DNA of 6,963 nucleotides, from positions 1 through 6,963 of the forward strand of contig JAUWMM010000096.1 of assembly GCA_030613145.1 (NCBI GenBank), given 5' to 3'. The position numbers and the translations under genes are program-made. Shown here piece by piece: positions 1-6,701 of this stretch. Source of the DNA: Desulfobacterales bacterium. Lineage in GTDB: Bacteria > Desulfobacterota > Desulfobacteria > Desulfobacterales > C00003060. The notes below the pieces were generated by a model that was not told the origin of the DNA, did not search any database, and saw only the letters and a list, made by a program, of their open reading frames with translations. Position 1 is the first letter of the stretch. The number at the start of each line of letters is the position of its first letter.

Positions 1-888
1 AAGTGCGGAGCCTTCTCTTATCCCCTTCCTGAACATTGCAAGTGGGCTGAAGGCGATGTGCGTATTATTAAAGGCCTCTTCCAGCTTGGGGCCAAACAGT
101 CTTCCCAAAAAATCCACCTTTACATGCGCGTTGTGATTCAAACGACTTGACAAGTTGAGATGCTCAGCAGAAACATTCCCTACGACCTTGAGATGCAAAA
201 AAGGCTTCCCGGAAGAGTAGTTCTGTAATCCGGCAAGCACTCTGTCAATCCCCTGCCACGGGTCAAAGGATGTTGCAATGCACAAAAGGTTCAGCACTTT
301 TCCTGTATATCGCGCGTGTCCTGAAAAAGGGATGTCTTCGACAGAAACGCCGTCTGTTACTGTGCAGGCCGATATGGGGATACCGGCTCGCTCAAGCTCA
401 TACTCTTTAACCTCATCACAATTCGCGATCAGGCCGGCGCATCTTTGGATCATTCTTGGCCCAAGGAACCTTTCCATCAAAAGAGTGACCATCTTCTGCG
501 GCAAAGTCGTCTTATACGTATACGCTTCGGGAAGTTCCTTCGCCTGGTGTTCGGTAACTATCTTTCCCGCGTTATCTCTGAAAAAACGCGAGAGGAAAGA
601 AAAATCCCCTCCGGAATACCTTAACACCAGAAGATCATATTGATCCGTATCTATATGCTTGGGGACACATGAATAACGGTGTAATACCGATAGTAGCCTG
701 TTTGGAAAGCCTTCAACGCGTCTGTAGAAATTAACTCTATTATCCTGTAATTGACGCCCGAAATTGAAATAGAAGATATCCATATCCAGCCCCAAAAGGG
801 AAATTGCTTTGGCCCGCCCAGCAAGTTTTTTCTCTACTCCTAGCAGTCCATTTTTTGCCAGGAGACAGTTTATATGTGCAACTTTCAA
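1..888 (-). CDS. Family 4-type glycosyltransferase, 3' end cut by window edge
   Basis: I translated this frame by hand: 296 codons are open from a TTG at 886-888 to base 1 with no stop, so the C-terminus lies outside the window. The protein starts MKVAHINCLLAKNG, a typical beta-strand/loop opening of a GT-B glycosyltransferase. Later landmarks fit the GT4 superfamily: TEHQAKELPEAY near residues 113-122, a DGV segment near 179-181, SFDPWQGIDR near 207-216 at the start of the nucleotide-sugar half, FLGRL near 260-264, and SPLAMFRKGIREGSAL at the visible end, where family members go on to the donor-binding helix. It probably transfers a sugar from a nucleotide-sugar donor to a growing lipid-linked glycan at the cytoplasmic face of the membrane. 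The donor is not predictable. The TTG start is chosen because GGAGG precedes it; the first in-frame ATG would remove the first strand. A 48-nt gap separates it from the upstream GT4 gene. Confidence 0.82.
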   Translation of the reverse strand, partial: MKVAHINCLLAKNGLLGVEKKLAGRAKAISLLGLDMDIFYFNFGRQLQDNRVNFYRRVEGFPNRLLSVLHRYSCVPKHIDTDQYDLLVLRYSGGDFSFLSRFFRDNAGKIVTEHQAKELPEAYTYKTTLPQKMVTLLMERFLGPRMIQRCAGLIANCDEVKEYELERAGIPISACTVTDGVSVEDIPFSGHARYTGKVLNLLCIATSFDPWQGIDRVLAGLQNYSSGKPFLHLKVVGNVSAEHLNLSSRLNHNAHVKVDFLGRLFGPKLEEAFNNTHIAFSPLAMFRKGIREGSAL

Positions 889-892
889 GAGG

Positions 893-897
893 CCTCC
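893..897 (-). promoter_or_regulatory. Ribosome binding site deciding a TTG start
   Basis: On the minus strand GGAGG sits 4 nt before the TTG at 886-888. The spacing is short but usable. The TTG opens directly into the expected first beta-strand (KVAHIN), which supports this as the true start of the truncated glycosyltransferase even though it is not an ATG. Confidence 0.5.
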
Positions 898-936
898 AAA
901 CAAATCCTGTCTATTGTAAGGTCTTCCGTATAGCTG

Positions 937-2193
937 CTATTCACCAGCCCGAGCTATGATTGCTGAGTAGACACTGTGAAGTCGCTTTCCAATATGCTCA
1001 GGGCCAAATCGGGATGACGAGTAGTCAGACATCTGCTGAGGTGAAAAGCTCTTCATATGATCTAACATGTAATCAAGCCCCTCACACAAGGCACGGGCAT
1101 CACCTGGGGGAACAGTCAGGCCCGTTTTACGAGTAAGAAATTCCTGTGGCCCTCCGCACTGAGTAGCAACCACAGGAATTCCTGTCGCTAATGCTTCGGC
1201 GCACACAATGGAGAAAGTCTCCATGAGACTTGGTAAGACGAACAGGTCAGATTGACTCATATATTCGGATACTTCGCGTTTCGTCTTCAGACCGTGAAAG
1301 GTCACCATATCTGACAGCCCCAACTCCAAAACTATCCCCTCATATCCAGGACGGGCGGGGCCATCGCCCACTATGTCCAGATGCCAATCCTCCCTTCGGT
1401 GCCGCAGTTCGGCCAAGCCCTTGAACAGGTGGAGCAAGCCCTTATTCTGGAAGCGATCAAGCAAAGACACGACGAGCAGGCGCTTCGTGCTCCTCTTGCG
1501 GTTGGAATGCGACCGAACGTGGAAGAGTTCCGTGTCTACCACATTAGGGACAACCTCAAATCGCGCCTTTATCCCGTGATTCTCGATAGACCGTTTCAGA
1601 AACTGGCTTACCGGCATTACTAACTGTGCTAACCTAAAAGAAATTCTGGCCTTCCAGATTTTGTATCGGCTCAAAAGTCTTCTTGGGAATTCACTTGAAT
1701 GTTCCGTAACGACAACTGGTATGTGGTAGAACTTGCCAATGATGACGGCAGGAACAGCGGCCTCGTAAACATGGGCATGGATAATGTCGGGACGAAATCC
1801 CTGTGCCACGATCCATCTGAACGCTTGCATAACACTCCAAAGGGAAATGAAATACGAAATCTTGGGAATAGGTGAACGACGATACCAGACCCGGAAAGTC
1901 TCAATCCCACCTCGCATGGTCTCATCCGTCTCTCGCTGTATCGCCCACAACCTGTCAAGTTTCTGGTCGTAGCCCGCCATGTGAAATAGGATCACGTCAT
2001 CGAATCGACTTACGGCCTTTGCGTGTTCACGAATATAATTGCACCCAACCGGAGACTCCTTGGTAGGATACCATTCAGTAATAAACAATACTCTGAAACG
2101 ATCAGGCACTGGCGTTTCTTCCACCGGGATCATCACTCGAAGGTCGCTGAAAACCCATGAATATGGCACTAACCGCTTTGCAGTCCTTCCCAC
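937..2193 (-). CDS. Family 4 glycosyltransferase (GT-B fold)
   Basis: This 418-residue protein has the full two-domain GT4 layout. The N-terminal acceptor half runs from RVLFITEWYP (34-43) through HAHVYEAA (139-146) and TEHSS (163-167). The C-terminal donor half has VVPNVVD (214-220), the QNKG segment (249-252), GDGP (276-279), and PSLMETFSIVCAEALATG (321-338), which contains the family's E-x7-E pair E325/E333, followed by GGPQEF. Enzymes of this family are retaining transferases that use a nucleotide-sugar donor and commonly build O-antigen or capsule at the inner membrane face. The sugar is unknown. The GTG start at 2191-2193 has an in-frame TAA directly before it, so the protein cannot begin earlier, but about 30 residues precede the first core strand and no good ribosome site is seen. 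A later start, ATG at 2131-2133, is a real alternative. It lies 12 nt after the methyltransferase stop. Confidence 0.93.
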   Translation of the reverse strand: MGRTAKRLVPYSWVFSDLRVMIPVEETPVPDRFRVLFITEWYPTKESPVGCNYIREHAKAVSRFDDVILFHMAGYDQKLDRLWAIQRETDETMRGGIETFRVWYRRSPIPKISYFISLWSVMQAFRWIVAQGFRPDIIHAHVYEAAVPAVIIGKFYHIPVVVTEHSSEFPRRLLSRYKIWKARISFRLAQLVMPVSQFLKRSIENHGIKARFEVVPNVVDTELFHVRSHSNRKRSTKRLLVVSLLDRFQNKGLLHLFKGLAELRHRREDWHLDIVGDGPARPGYEGIVLELGLSDMVTFHGLKTKREVSEYMSQSDLFVLPSLMETFSIVCAEALATGIPVVATQCGGPQEFLTRKTGLTVPPGDARALCEGLDYMLDHMKSFSPQQMSDYSSSRFGPEHIGKRLHSVYSAIIARAGE

Positions 2194-2205
2194 TTAAGTC
2201 CAATT

Positions 2206-2865
2206 TTACTGACGTTTTCTGTAAAAATACCAGTCAGACATTGTTTTGCTACCCTTATGAGAATTAATAATGGTCCTCATCAGTTCAAATCCTTTGACAT
2301 TTTTTTCAATTAGAGGTGTGAATCGGCGATCAACTTGATGAGGAGAGTCATGAATACCGTCGAAATTGCTTGAATAGACAACTACGTACCTTCTTGAATG
2401 ATGGAACAAGTTCTTCAAATAGGTCCAAAAGACGTCATCTTCAACCAAATGATACAACACATCAATCGAAAGAGTCAGATCTGCTTTTTCTAAACTACCA
2501 CTTACGCACGGAAATGTATTATCATATAATAGAAATCGCTTTGACCGGTTACCCTGAAACCGCTCTTCACATCCTTTCAAAGCTGTCTTTGAAACCTCAA
2601 GACCCGTGTATTCTGGAATACTATAATAGGCGAGCTGATTCCCATCACCACAACCGAACTCAATGACACTGCGAATTTGATACGCTGAGATGAAGGCATT
2701 AATAACTCCAGCCTTGTAGGTCGCCAACTCGCCATATGATCCAACACCGGAAGTTCCCCCTGTCGCATATCGCTCTTCCCAATAATCAGAAGATTTGAAA
2801 CGTATTACATTTAATTTCTTGATCGCTCCTTTAAAGGGACATAAAAATAGACTGATTATTTTCAT
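2206..2865 (-). CDS. Class I SAM-dependent methyltransferase
   Basis: The 219-residue product has the Rossmann-type methyltransferase core: motif I SVIEFGCGDGNQL (66-78) binds S-adenosylmethionine, TGLEVS (87-92) is the next strand with its acidic residue, and LTLSIDVLYHLVEDD (130-144) matches the motif IV region. A pre-core segment, SSDYWEERYATGGTSGVGSYGE (25-46), is typical of small methyltransferases found in glycan and secondary-metabolite clusters. The substrate is not visible; from the neighbours it could methylate a sugar hydroxyl, carboxyl or amino group on the glycan or its precursor. The ATG overlaps the TGA of a small upstream ORF in an ATGA and has no clear Shine-Dalgarno of its own. 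The gene is AT-rich: 134 G/C in the 360 bases at 2221-2580, about 37%. The early residues MKIISLFLCPF are hydrophobic but too short to call a membrane segment. Confidence 0.88.
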   Translation of the reverse strand: MKIISLFLCPFKGAIKKLNVIRFKSSDYWEERYATGGTSGVGSYGELATYKAGVINAFISAYQIRSVIEFGCGDGNQLAYYSIPEYTGLEVSKTALKGCEERFQGNRSKRFLLYDNTFPCVSGSLEKADLTLSIDVLYHLVEDDVFWTYLKNLFHHSRRYVVVYSSNFDGIHDSPHQVDRRFTPLIEKNVKGFELMRTIINSHKGSKTMSDWYFYRKRQ

Positions 2866-3020
2866 TGGTACTTAATTAAAGCAAGCTTCTTATATTGCAT
2901 CATCAATAGCCCAGTGTTGGCCTCATAGCACCTATTACGAAGTAAAATTACATTGGATCCACCTAATGTCGGCTGCTCGTAGAGACCTTCCCTCTGTCCT
3001 TTTAATAAAGACAACCTCAA
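2862..3020 (-). CDS. Possible small gene of unknown function (52 codons)
   Basis: I do not recognise this product, which reads MRLSLLKGQREGLYEQ at its start from a TTG. Two sequence features argue it may be translated. A strong ribosome site, AAAGGAGG, lies at 3030-3037, 9 nt before the TTG at 3018-3020. Its TGA stop overlaps the methyltransferase ATG in an ATGA, the same junction type as dehydrogenase/reductase at 5751-5754. The frame also has an ATG upstream at 3042-3044 (60 codons), but no ribosome site precedes that one. The protein is basic, with no signal peptide, membrane helix or known motif. It could be a leader that couples translation into the methyltransferase, a real small protein, a remnant of an older gene, or chance. 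I lean only weakly toward real. Confidence 0.3.
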   Translation of the reverse strand: MRLSLLKGQREGLYEQPTLGGSNVILLRNRCYEANTGLLMMQYKKLALIKYQ

Positions 3021-3029
3021 TCTGACAAG

Positions 3030-3037
3030 CCTCCTTT
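3030..3037 (-). promoter_or_regulatory. Strong Shine-Dalgarno sequence AAAGGAGG
   Basis: This is among the best matches to the anti-Shine-Dalgarno sequence in the window, yet no recognised gene follows it directly. The next in-frame starts are TTG at 3018-3020 (9-nt spacing) and TTG at 3012-3014. The methyltransferase ATG is about 165 nt further on, too far to be served by it directly. Confidence 0.4.
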
Positions 3038-3080
3038 CGGTCATACGACTAACTGAAATTCCACAGGTAAGATTACAATC

Positions 3081-4139
3081 TCACATTACTTTGGACAGCA
3101 GTTTTAACAAGCGTTCCTTTAATCTGGCGCGCCTCCGCCGACCTATCATCACTGTAAGAAAGAACAACAATTCTCTTATCGGGTTATAGTCCAAAGGAGC
3201 TAAACACCAAGCCCGCAACAAACACTTTATGGCTTCAACGGTCTCCATATTGCCTCTTGCGCAGGAAGCCTGTGTTCTGTAACTAGCGCTATACGCTGAT
3301 CGTCTTATTCGTAACAATCCTCTGTCGCAAGAAAACTTCCTGAAGATTGAATCAAATACATGCCTCCTTTCTTGGTATGCTATTGATCCCCTTTTGTTGG
3401 TTTTTGTTTCTGGCCACTCCCGGTAATTGGACAAAACTGTGTTTGTTATTCTAAGCTGTTCTGGTCTGTAATAAAGTCCAATGCGAATCCAGAATTCCCA
3501 GTCCATCACGTAGTGGAGTTCACTGTTAAGAAATCCCACCTCATCAAGCACCCTTTTTCTAAAAAAAACAGATGGCTGGCTGGGAACCCCTCCGCAATGT
3601 TTAAGCATGGTGTAGGGATTTATGTCAGGAGATCTTGTGGCAAAAGAGACAGTTTTCCCAAAAATATCAATCGTGTTGCCTGCTCCACTCACCAGGACGA
3701 TATCATCGTTTTCCCGAAAGATTTCTGCTACAACTCGAATTGTCTCAGGACAGTATGTATCGTCCGAGTTGATCCAGGCCAGAATATCACCGCTGCTATT
3801 CTTCCAACCTTTGTTGATTGCATCTGATTGTCCCTCATCAGGCTCACTAATCCAATATGCCAAACGGTCTTCATACCGCCGGATGATATCAACGGTCCCG
3901 TCGGTACTACCCCCATCGATAATGATGTACTCTATGTTGGGATATCCTTGTAGCAAAACAGAGCGTATGGTTTCCTCGACGAATTGGGCCTGGTTGTAAG
4001 ACGGTGTGACTATACTCACCATGGGCCAGGGGTTGCCGTCTCGGGCTGTATCTGGCAACCGCTTGCTTTCTTCGGTCCATGGCCATCCGGTTTTTGATGG
4101 CGGCGGCAGTTCAGCAAGAGTTGGGCAACGCATGACCAT
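3081..4139 (-). CDS. Family 2 glycosyltransferase (GT-A fold)
   Basis: This 352-residue protein is a clear GT2 (PF00535-type) enzyme, an inverting transferase using a nucleotide-diphospho sugar and a divalent metal. VSIVTPSYNQ (41-50) is the opening strand, DGGSTDG (75-81) binds the nucleotide, DEGQSDAINKG (101-111) follows, and NSDD (124-127) is the DxD-like metal/donor site. GGVPSQPSVFFR (183-194) and MDWEFWIRIG (212-221) form the acceptor side, with D213 or E215 a likely general base. The front segment, LPPPSKTGWPWTEES (11-25), is a signature shared by a subgroup of environmental GT2 proteins. The last 80 residues are basic, with a mildly hydrophobic stretch (RELLFFLTVMIG, 322-333) that may touch the membrane. 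ATG at 4137-4139 is 2 nt after the DUF115 stop; ATG at 4131-4133 is a possible alternative. Donor sugar unknown. Confidence 0.93.
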   Translation of the reverse strand: MVMRCPTLAELPPPSKTGWPWTEESKRLPDTARDGNPWPMVSIVTPSYNQAQFVEETIRSVLLQGYPNIEYIIIDGGSTDGTVDIIRRYEDRLAYWISEPDEGQSDAINKGWKNSSGDILAWINSDDTYCPETIRVVAEIFRENDDIVLVSGAGNTIDIFGKTVSFATRSPDINPYTMLKHCGGVPSQPSVFFRKRVLDEVGFLNSELHYVMDWEFWIRIGLYYRPEQLRITNTVLSNYREWPETKTNKRGSIAYQERRHVFDSIFRKFSCDRGLLRIRRSAYSASYRTQASCARGNMETVEAIKCLLRAWCLAPLDYNPIRELLFFLTVMIGRRRRARLKERLLKLLSKVM

Positions 4140-4141
4140 TT

Positions 4142-5002
4142 CTAGAAAAGTTCCGTATAATCAACCCTTGGAAAGACCTCTAAGTTGCCACCAACAGTAG
4201 CATTGTAAATATTCACGCCAAGAGAGTCGCAAACGCGCCTCGCCTGCTCGTAATGAAATAACATTTTGTCCACGTGTGGCTCATGCCACTTGCTTCCAGT
4301 GCCGAAGTATCGCGGATCGAAGTGATTTGGATCATCATCCATAGTAGAAAGAAGCTCACCAGAGTTATCTCCTTTTCTACTGACACTCGGAGGCACAAAG
4401 TAAAAAGTGTCACAGCCTATTAAATAGATTGGATTAAAGCCAAGGTAAACAGCCAACTGAAGCGCCGCAATGGTTACAGTTCTGACGTTTGATACCCACT
4501 CAGATGCATCTTGTGAGAACATTCCATCAGGAAGGTTGGTTTCGTCCACACTTACTTCTCGATACCAATAGACATTGGGACCACCTCGAATCACCCATTG
4601 CTCCCTAAACCTAGCCGGAAAAAAGAACATGGTCTTAGTTAAACTGCGGTTCAGGTGATTTATTTCCCCTGAAATATCCGGCACAACCCTTTTGTCAACC
4701 GCAACATAGAACGACGGCCTCCAGCTAATCCTATCAAAAAGGAGATAGCTTTTATTTGCTGCCCAAACGTATTCTTCTTTAAACAACTCCAAGTCCATAC
4801 GATTCAGACTTGGTCCGGTGCCCATGATGCAACAACGTTCCCCATTGTATCTGTCCTTCAGACCCAGCATCACAGAGGACATATTTCGTAAATTCTTGTC
4901 CATCAACTGTGCCGCAACAACCTTAAAACGGGGCCAGTGTTGGCGAATTGCTCTTGGTACTATTTTCCGGCAAGTGTTGAGGATTTTTGCTGATGAAGGC
5001 AT
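4142..5002 (-). CDS. DUF115/Maf-like protein, possible CMP-sugar transferase
   Basis: This 286-residue protein resembles the DUF115 (MptE-like/Maf) group. Landmarks are CCIMGTGPSLNRMD (57-70), with a glycine-rich nucleotide loop; VWAANKSYLLF (79-89); TIAALQLAVYLGFNPIYLIGCDTFY (about 177-201); DDPNHF (223-228); SKWHEPHVD (237-245); and the end NATVGGNLEVFPRVDY (267-282). The order GxGPSL...D, then GCDxxY, then N-x-H is also seen in GT42 sialyltransferases such as Campylobacter CstII, whose GNGPSL, SGIDFY and NSHYIG segments are alike; H227 would sit near the catalytic histidine. Maf proteins, which add nonulosonic acids to flagellin, belong to the same wider group. With a CMP-sugar synthetase in the same operon, transfer of the CMP-activated residue is a reasonable inference. 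DUF115 annotations as a pterin diphosphokinase are poorly suited here. I chose ATG at 5000-5002, with GGAG 5 nt upstream, over GTG at 5006-5008, which would overlap the reductase stop as GTGA. Confidence 0.85.
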   Translation of the reverse strand: MPSSAKILNTCRKIVPRAIRQHWPRFKVVAAQLMDKNLRNMSSVMLGLKDRYNGERCCIMGTGPSLNRMDLELFKEEYVWAANKSYLLFDRISWRPSFYVAVDKRVVPDISGEINHLNRSLTKTMFFFPARFREQWVIRGGPNVYWYREVSVDETNLPDGMFSQDASEWVSNVRTVTIAALQLAVYLGFNPIYLIGCDTFYFVPPSVSRKGDNSGELLSTMDDDPNHFDPRYFGTGSKWHEPHVDKMLFHYEQARRVCDSLGVNIYNATVGGNLEVFPRVDYTELF

Positions 5003-5004
5003 GA

Positions 5005-5754
5005 TCACTCCGTACTCAGCTTCGCCGTCGCTCCCCCATCCACGATCAGCGTCTGCCCGGTCATGAATGACGCCTGCTCATTGTCGGCCAGGAACAGAAT
5101 GGCCCGTCCTATCTCCTCCGGATGCCCCACCCTCCCCATGACATGTCTGGTGCCCAGCGTGCGGATTAAGTCTTCTTCTTTATCTCCCTGCATGACACCG
5201 CGTTTAAGCCCTGCACTCAGCATTTCGGTATCCACTGCACCTGGCAAAACGACGTTTACTCGTATACTGTCCCTACCCAGTTCTAAGGCCATAGCCCGTG
5301 TCAAAGCTAACAGAGCACCTTTGCTGGCAGCGTATGCGGATAGACCAATAGACGTAGCTATAGCATGGACCGAGCTAACATTCACAATCGCACCACCGCT
5401 TTTCTTGAGAAGAGGAAAGGCCTCTCGTACAAAAAGAAAGGCTGGCCGAACATTTGAGGCTATTGTCAGGTCCCACTCATCTATGGTTGTCTCAAGCAAC
5501 GGTTTGCAAATTTGGACTGCTGCGTTGTTGACCAGAGCATCCAACCGCCCCTCTTGCGCGGACACTTCGGCGATGATTTGCGCAGGAGTATCAGCCTCGG
5601 AAATGTCAGCACGGATAAAATGTGCAACCTTCTGAGGGTCGTCCGGCTGCCTCTTGTCCACGCCAACTACGTGCCAGTCCTCATTTGCAAACACCTTGGC
5701 AGTGGCACTTCCTATACCTCCAGCCGCACCAGTGATTAGCACCACTCTTTTCAT
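5005..5754 (-). CDS. Short-chain dehydrogenase/reductase (classical SDR)
   Basis: The 249-residue product has all hallmarks of a classical SDR. TGAAGGIG (8-15) is the dinucleotide loop. D33 at the end of the second strand (VVGVDKR) favours NAD(H) over NADP(H). NNAA is at 76-79. The catalytic tetrad is N101, S128 (NVSS), Y141 and K145 (YAASK). MTGQTLIVDGG (231-241) is the standard end. Such enzymes interconvert a hydroxyl and a ketone on a small molecule. Within this cluster the substrate is probably a sugar or sugar acid on the way to a CMP-activated residue; in Campylobacter, the SDR PtmA sits with the cytidylyltransferase PtmB in the legionaminic acid locus, but I cannot show orthology. I chose ATG at 5752-5754, which overlaps the dehydrogenase stop as ATGA and has AGAGG 8 nt upstream, rather than the GTG three codons earlier. 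Confidence 0.95.
   Translation of the reverse strand: MKRVVLITGAAGGIGSATAKVFANEDWHVVGVDKRQPDDPQKVAHFIRADISEADTPAQIIAEVSAQEGRLDALVNNAAVQICKPLLETTIDEWDLTIASNVRPAFLFVREAFPLLKKSGGAIVNVSSVHAIATSIGLSAYAASKGALLALTRAMALELGRDSIRVNVVLPGAVDTEMLSAGLKRGVMQGDKEEDLIRTLGTRHVMGRVGHPEEIGRAILFLADNEQASFMTGQTLIVDGGATAKLSTE
5008..5011 (-). promoter_or_regulatory. Ribosome binding site inside the reductase end
   Basis: GGAG overlaps the last sense codon of the short-chain dehydrogenase and lies 5 nt before the ATG at 5000-5002. It would place a ribosome ending the reductase directly at the DUF115 start, and favours that ATG over the GTG two codons earlier. Confidence 0.45.
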
Positions 5755-6695
5755 GGCCGGCACCTCTGTAGCTCTTCGAGCAGGTTTTTAATCGTGTTAT
5801 GATGCACCCTCTCCCACGCTTCCGGGCTGCTGTTGGCGTTATGAGGCGCTAACAAAACGTTGTCCATCTGCCTAAGCGGACTGTCCATCGGCAACGGTTC
5901 AACCTCAAACACGTCCAAGGCAGCACCAGCGATTTGCTTGTTTTGCAAGGCCTTAATGAGAGCGGACTCATCAATCACAGGACCTCGGGCCGTGTTGATG
6001 ATCACAGATGGAGGCCTCATCAACTCGAAAGTCTTGTCGTTCATCAAATGATGGCTGGTTGAATTCAGGTCACAGTTCAGGCTAACAAAATCAGCTTGCC
6101 GTAACAGGACCTCTTTGGAAACCATTTCAATATTGGTGTCAGCCACAAAATCGGCCGGCATCTCCAGAAGGTCGTTGCCCATTACCTTCATACCGAACCC
6201 AATAGCCCGACGCACTATGGCCTTGCCTACGTTCCCAACCCCGATGACACCTAAGGTACACTCTCGCAATGCGCGGCCTGGAATCTTGTGCCAGACACCT
6301 TCACGGATCTTCCTATCCATCCATGGAAGGTTGCGAGCAAAACAGAGTATGTAACCGATTACAGAATCGGCAACTGGTTCGCTGAAGGCGCCGGGTGTAT
6401 TGCGTACTGCTATGCCCAGCTCGCGACAGATTTCAAGGTCGATGGAGTCAATACCGGTACCCCATTTTGAGATTACTTTTAACTTTGATGCAGACCGCAA
6501 GGCTTTTTCAGTAAAACGGTCATCTCCACATATTGCCCCGTCTACTTCTCCAACCCAGGCAAGTAATTCCTCCTCTCCCAAACGTTCATTAATTGGAGGA
6601 ATAACCAACTCAATATCATGCTCATCAAAGACATTACGAAAGCGATCAATCACCGGTTGCATATAAGGGGCAGATAATAGAACTTTCCATTTCAT
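5751..6695 (-). CDS. D-isomer-specific 2-hydroxyacid dehydrogenase, NAD-dependent
   Basis: This 314-residue protein belongs to the phosphoglycerate dehydrogenase-like family, which reversibly reduces a 2-keto acid to a D-2-hydroxy acid. The substrate-side domain includes KWGTGIDSID (77-86) and NTPGAFSEPVAD (99-110). The inserted Rossmann domain has GVIGVGNVGKAI (149-160) with the GxGxxG at 152-157 and D175 after the second strand, pointing to NAD. The catalytic trio is R237 (NTARGPVID), E266 (FEVEP) and H285 (APHNANSSPEAW). The final motif differs from the PH-x-GG of serine-pathway SerA, and at 314 residues it lacks the ACT regulatory domain, so a housekeeping serine role is unlikely. Location between a cytidylyltransferase and an SDR suggests it acts on a keto acid feeding the glycan pathway; the substrate is unknown. 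ATG at 6693-6695 is 6 nt after the upstream stop and has AAGGAG 9 nt before it. Confidence 0.94.
   Translation of the reverse strand: MKWKVLLSAPYMQPVIDRFRNVFDEHDIELVIPPINERLGEEELLAWVGEVDGAICGDDRFTEKALRSASKLKVISKWGTGIDSIDLEICRELGIAVRNTPGAFSEPVADSVIGYILCFARNLPWMDRKIREGVWHKIPGRALRECTLGVIGVGNVGKAIVRRAIGFGMKVMGNDLLEMPADFVADTNIEMVSKEVLLRQADFVSLNCDLNSTSHHLMNDKTFELMRPPSVIINTARGPVIDESALIKALQNKQIAGAALDVFEVEPLPMDSPLRQMDNVLLAPHNANSSPEAWERVHHNTIKNLLEELQRCRP
5763..5767 (-). promoter_or_regulatory. Ribosome binding site for the SDR gene
   Basis: AGAGG lies 8 nt before the ATG at 5752-5754, within the 3' end of the hydroxyacid dehydrogenase gene. The upstream GTG at 5761-5763 shares its first base with this motif and has no proper site of its own, so the ATG is preferred. 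Confidence 0.55.
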
Positions 6696-6701
6696 ATACG
6701 C

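Noticed and set aside
278..643. Plus-strand open frame of 121 codons
   Set aside because: It is antisense to the left-edge glycosyltransferase, which reads continuously for 296 codons with family motifs. No ribosome site or recognisable motif supports the plus-strand frame.
2370..2666. Plus-strand open frame of 98 codons opposite the methyltransferase
   Set aside because: The minus-strand frame carries SAM-binding motif I and the motif IV region; the plus-strand product is unlike any known family.
3045..3080. Promoter or terminator after the GT2 gene
   Set aside because: I saw no convincing -35/-10 pair and no GC-rich hairpin followed by a T-run on the minus strand in this short spacer, so readthrough is assumed.
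3513..3999. Overlapping plus-strand frames opposite the GT2 gene
   Set aside because: They cover the GT2 nucleotide and DxD motifs on the other strand and show no domain of their own.
4142..5002. Reading the DUF115 protein as a 6-hydroxymethylpterin diphosphokinase (MptE)
   Set aside because: That function belongs to archaeal folate-like pathway enzymes. No pterin genes are nearby and the glycan context points elsewhere, so the name would mislead.
5063..5635. Plus-strand open frame of 190 codons
   Set aside because: It lies wholly opposite the SDR gene, whose catalytic tetrad and cofactor motifs are intact. The translated product is serine- and proline-rich low-information sequence with no family signature, as expected of an antisense shadow.
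5751..6695. Calling the dehydrogenase serA (serine biosynthesis)
   Set aside because: It has the family catalytic residues but no ACT domain, a different histidine-loop motif, and sits in a glycan operon, so a serine-pathway role is not supported.
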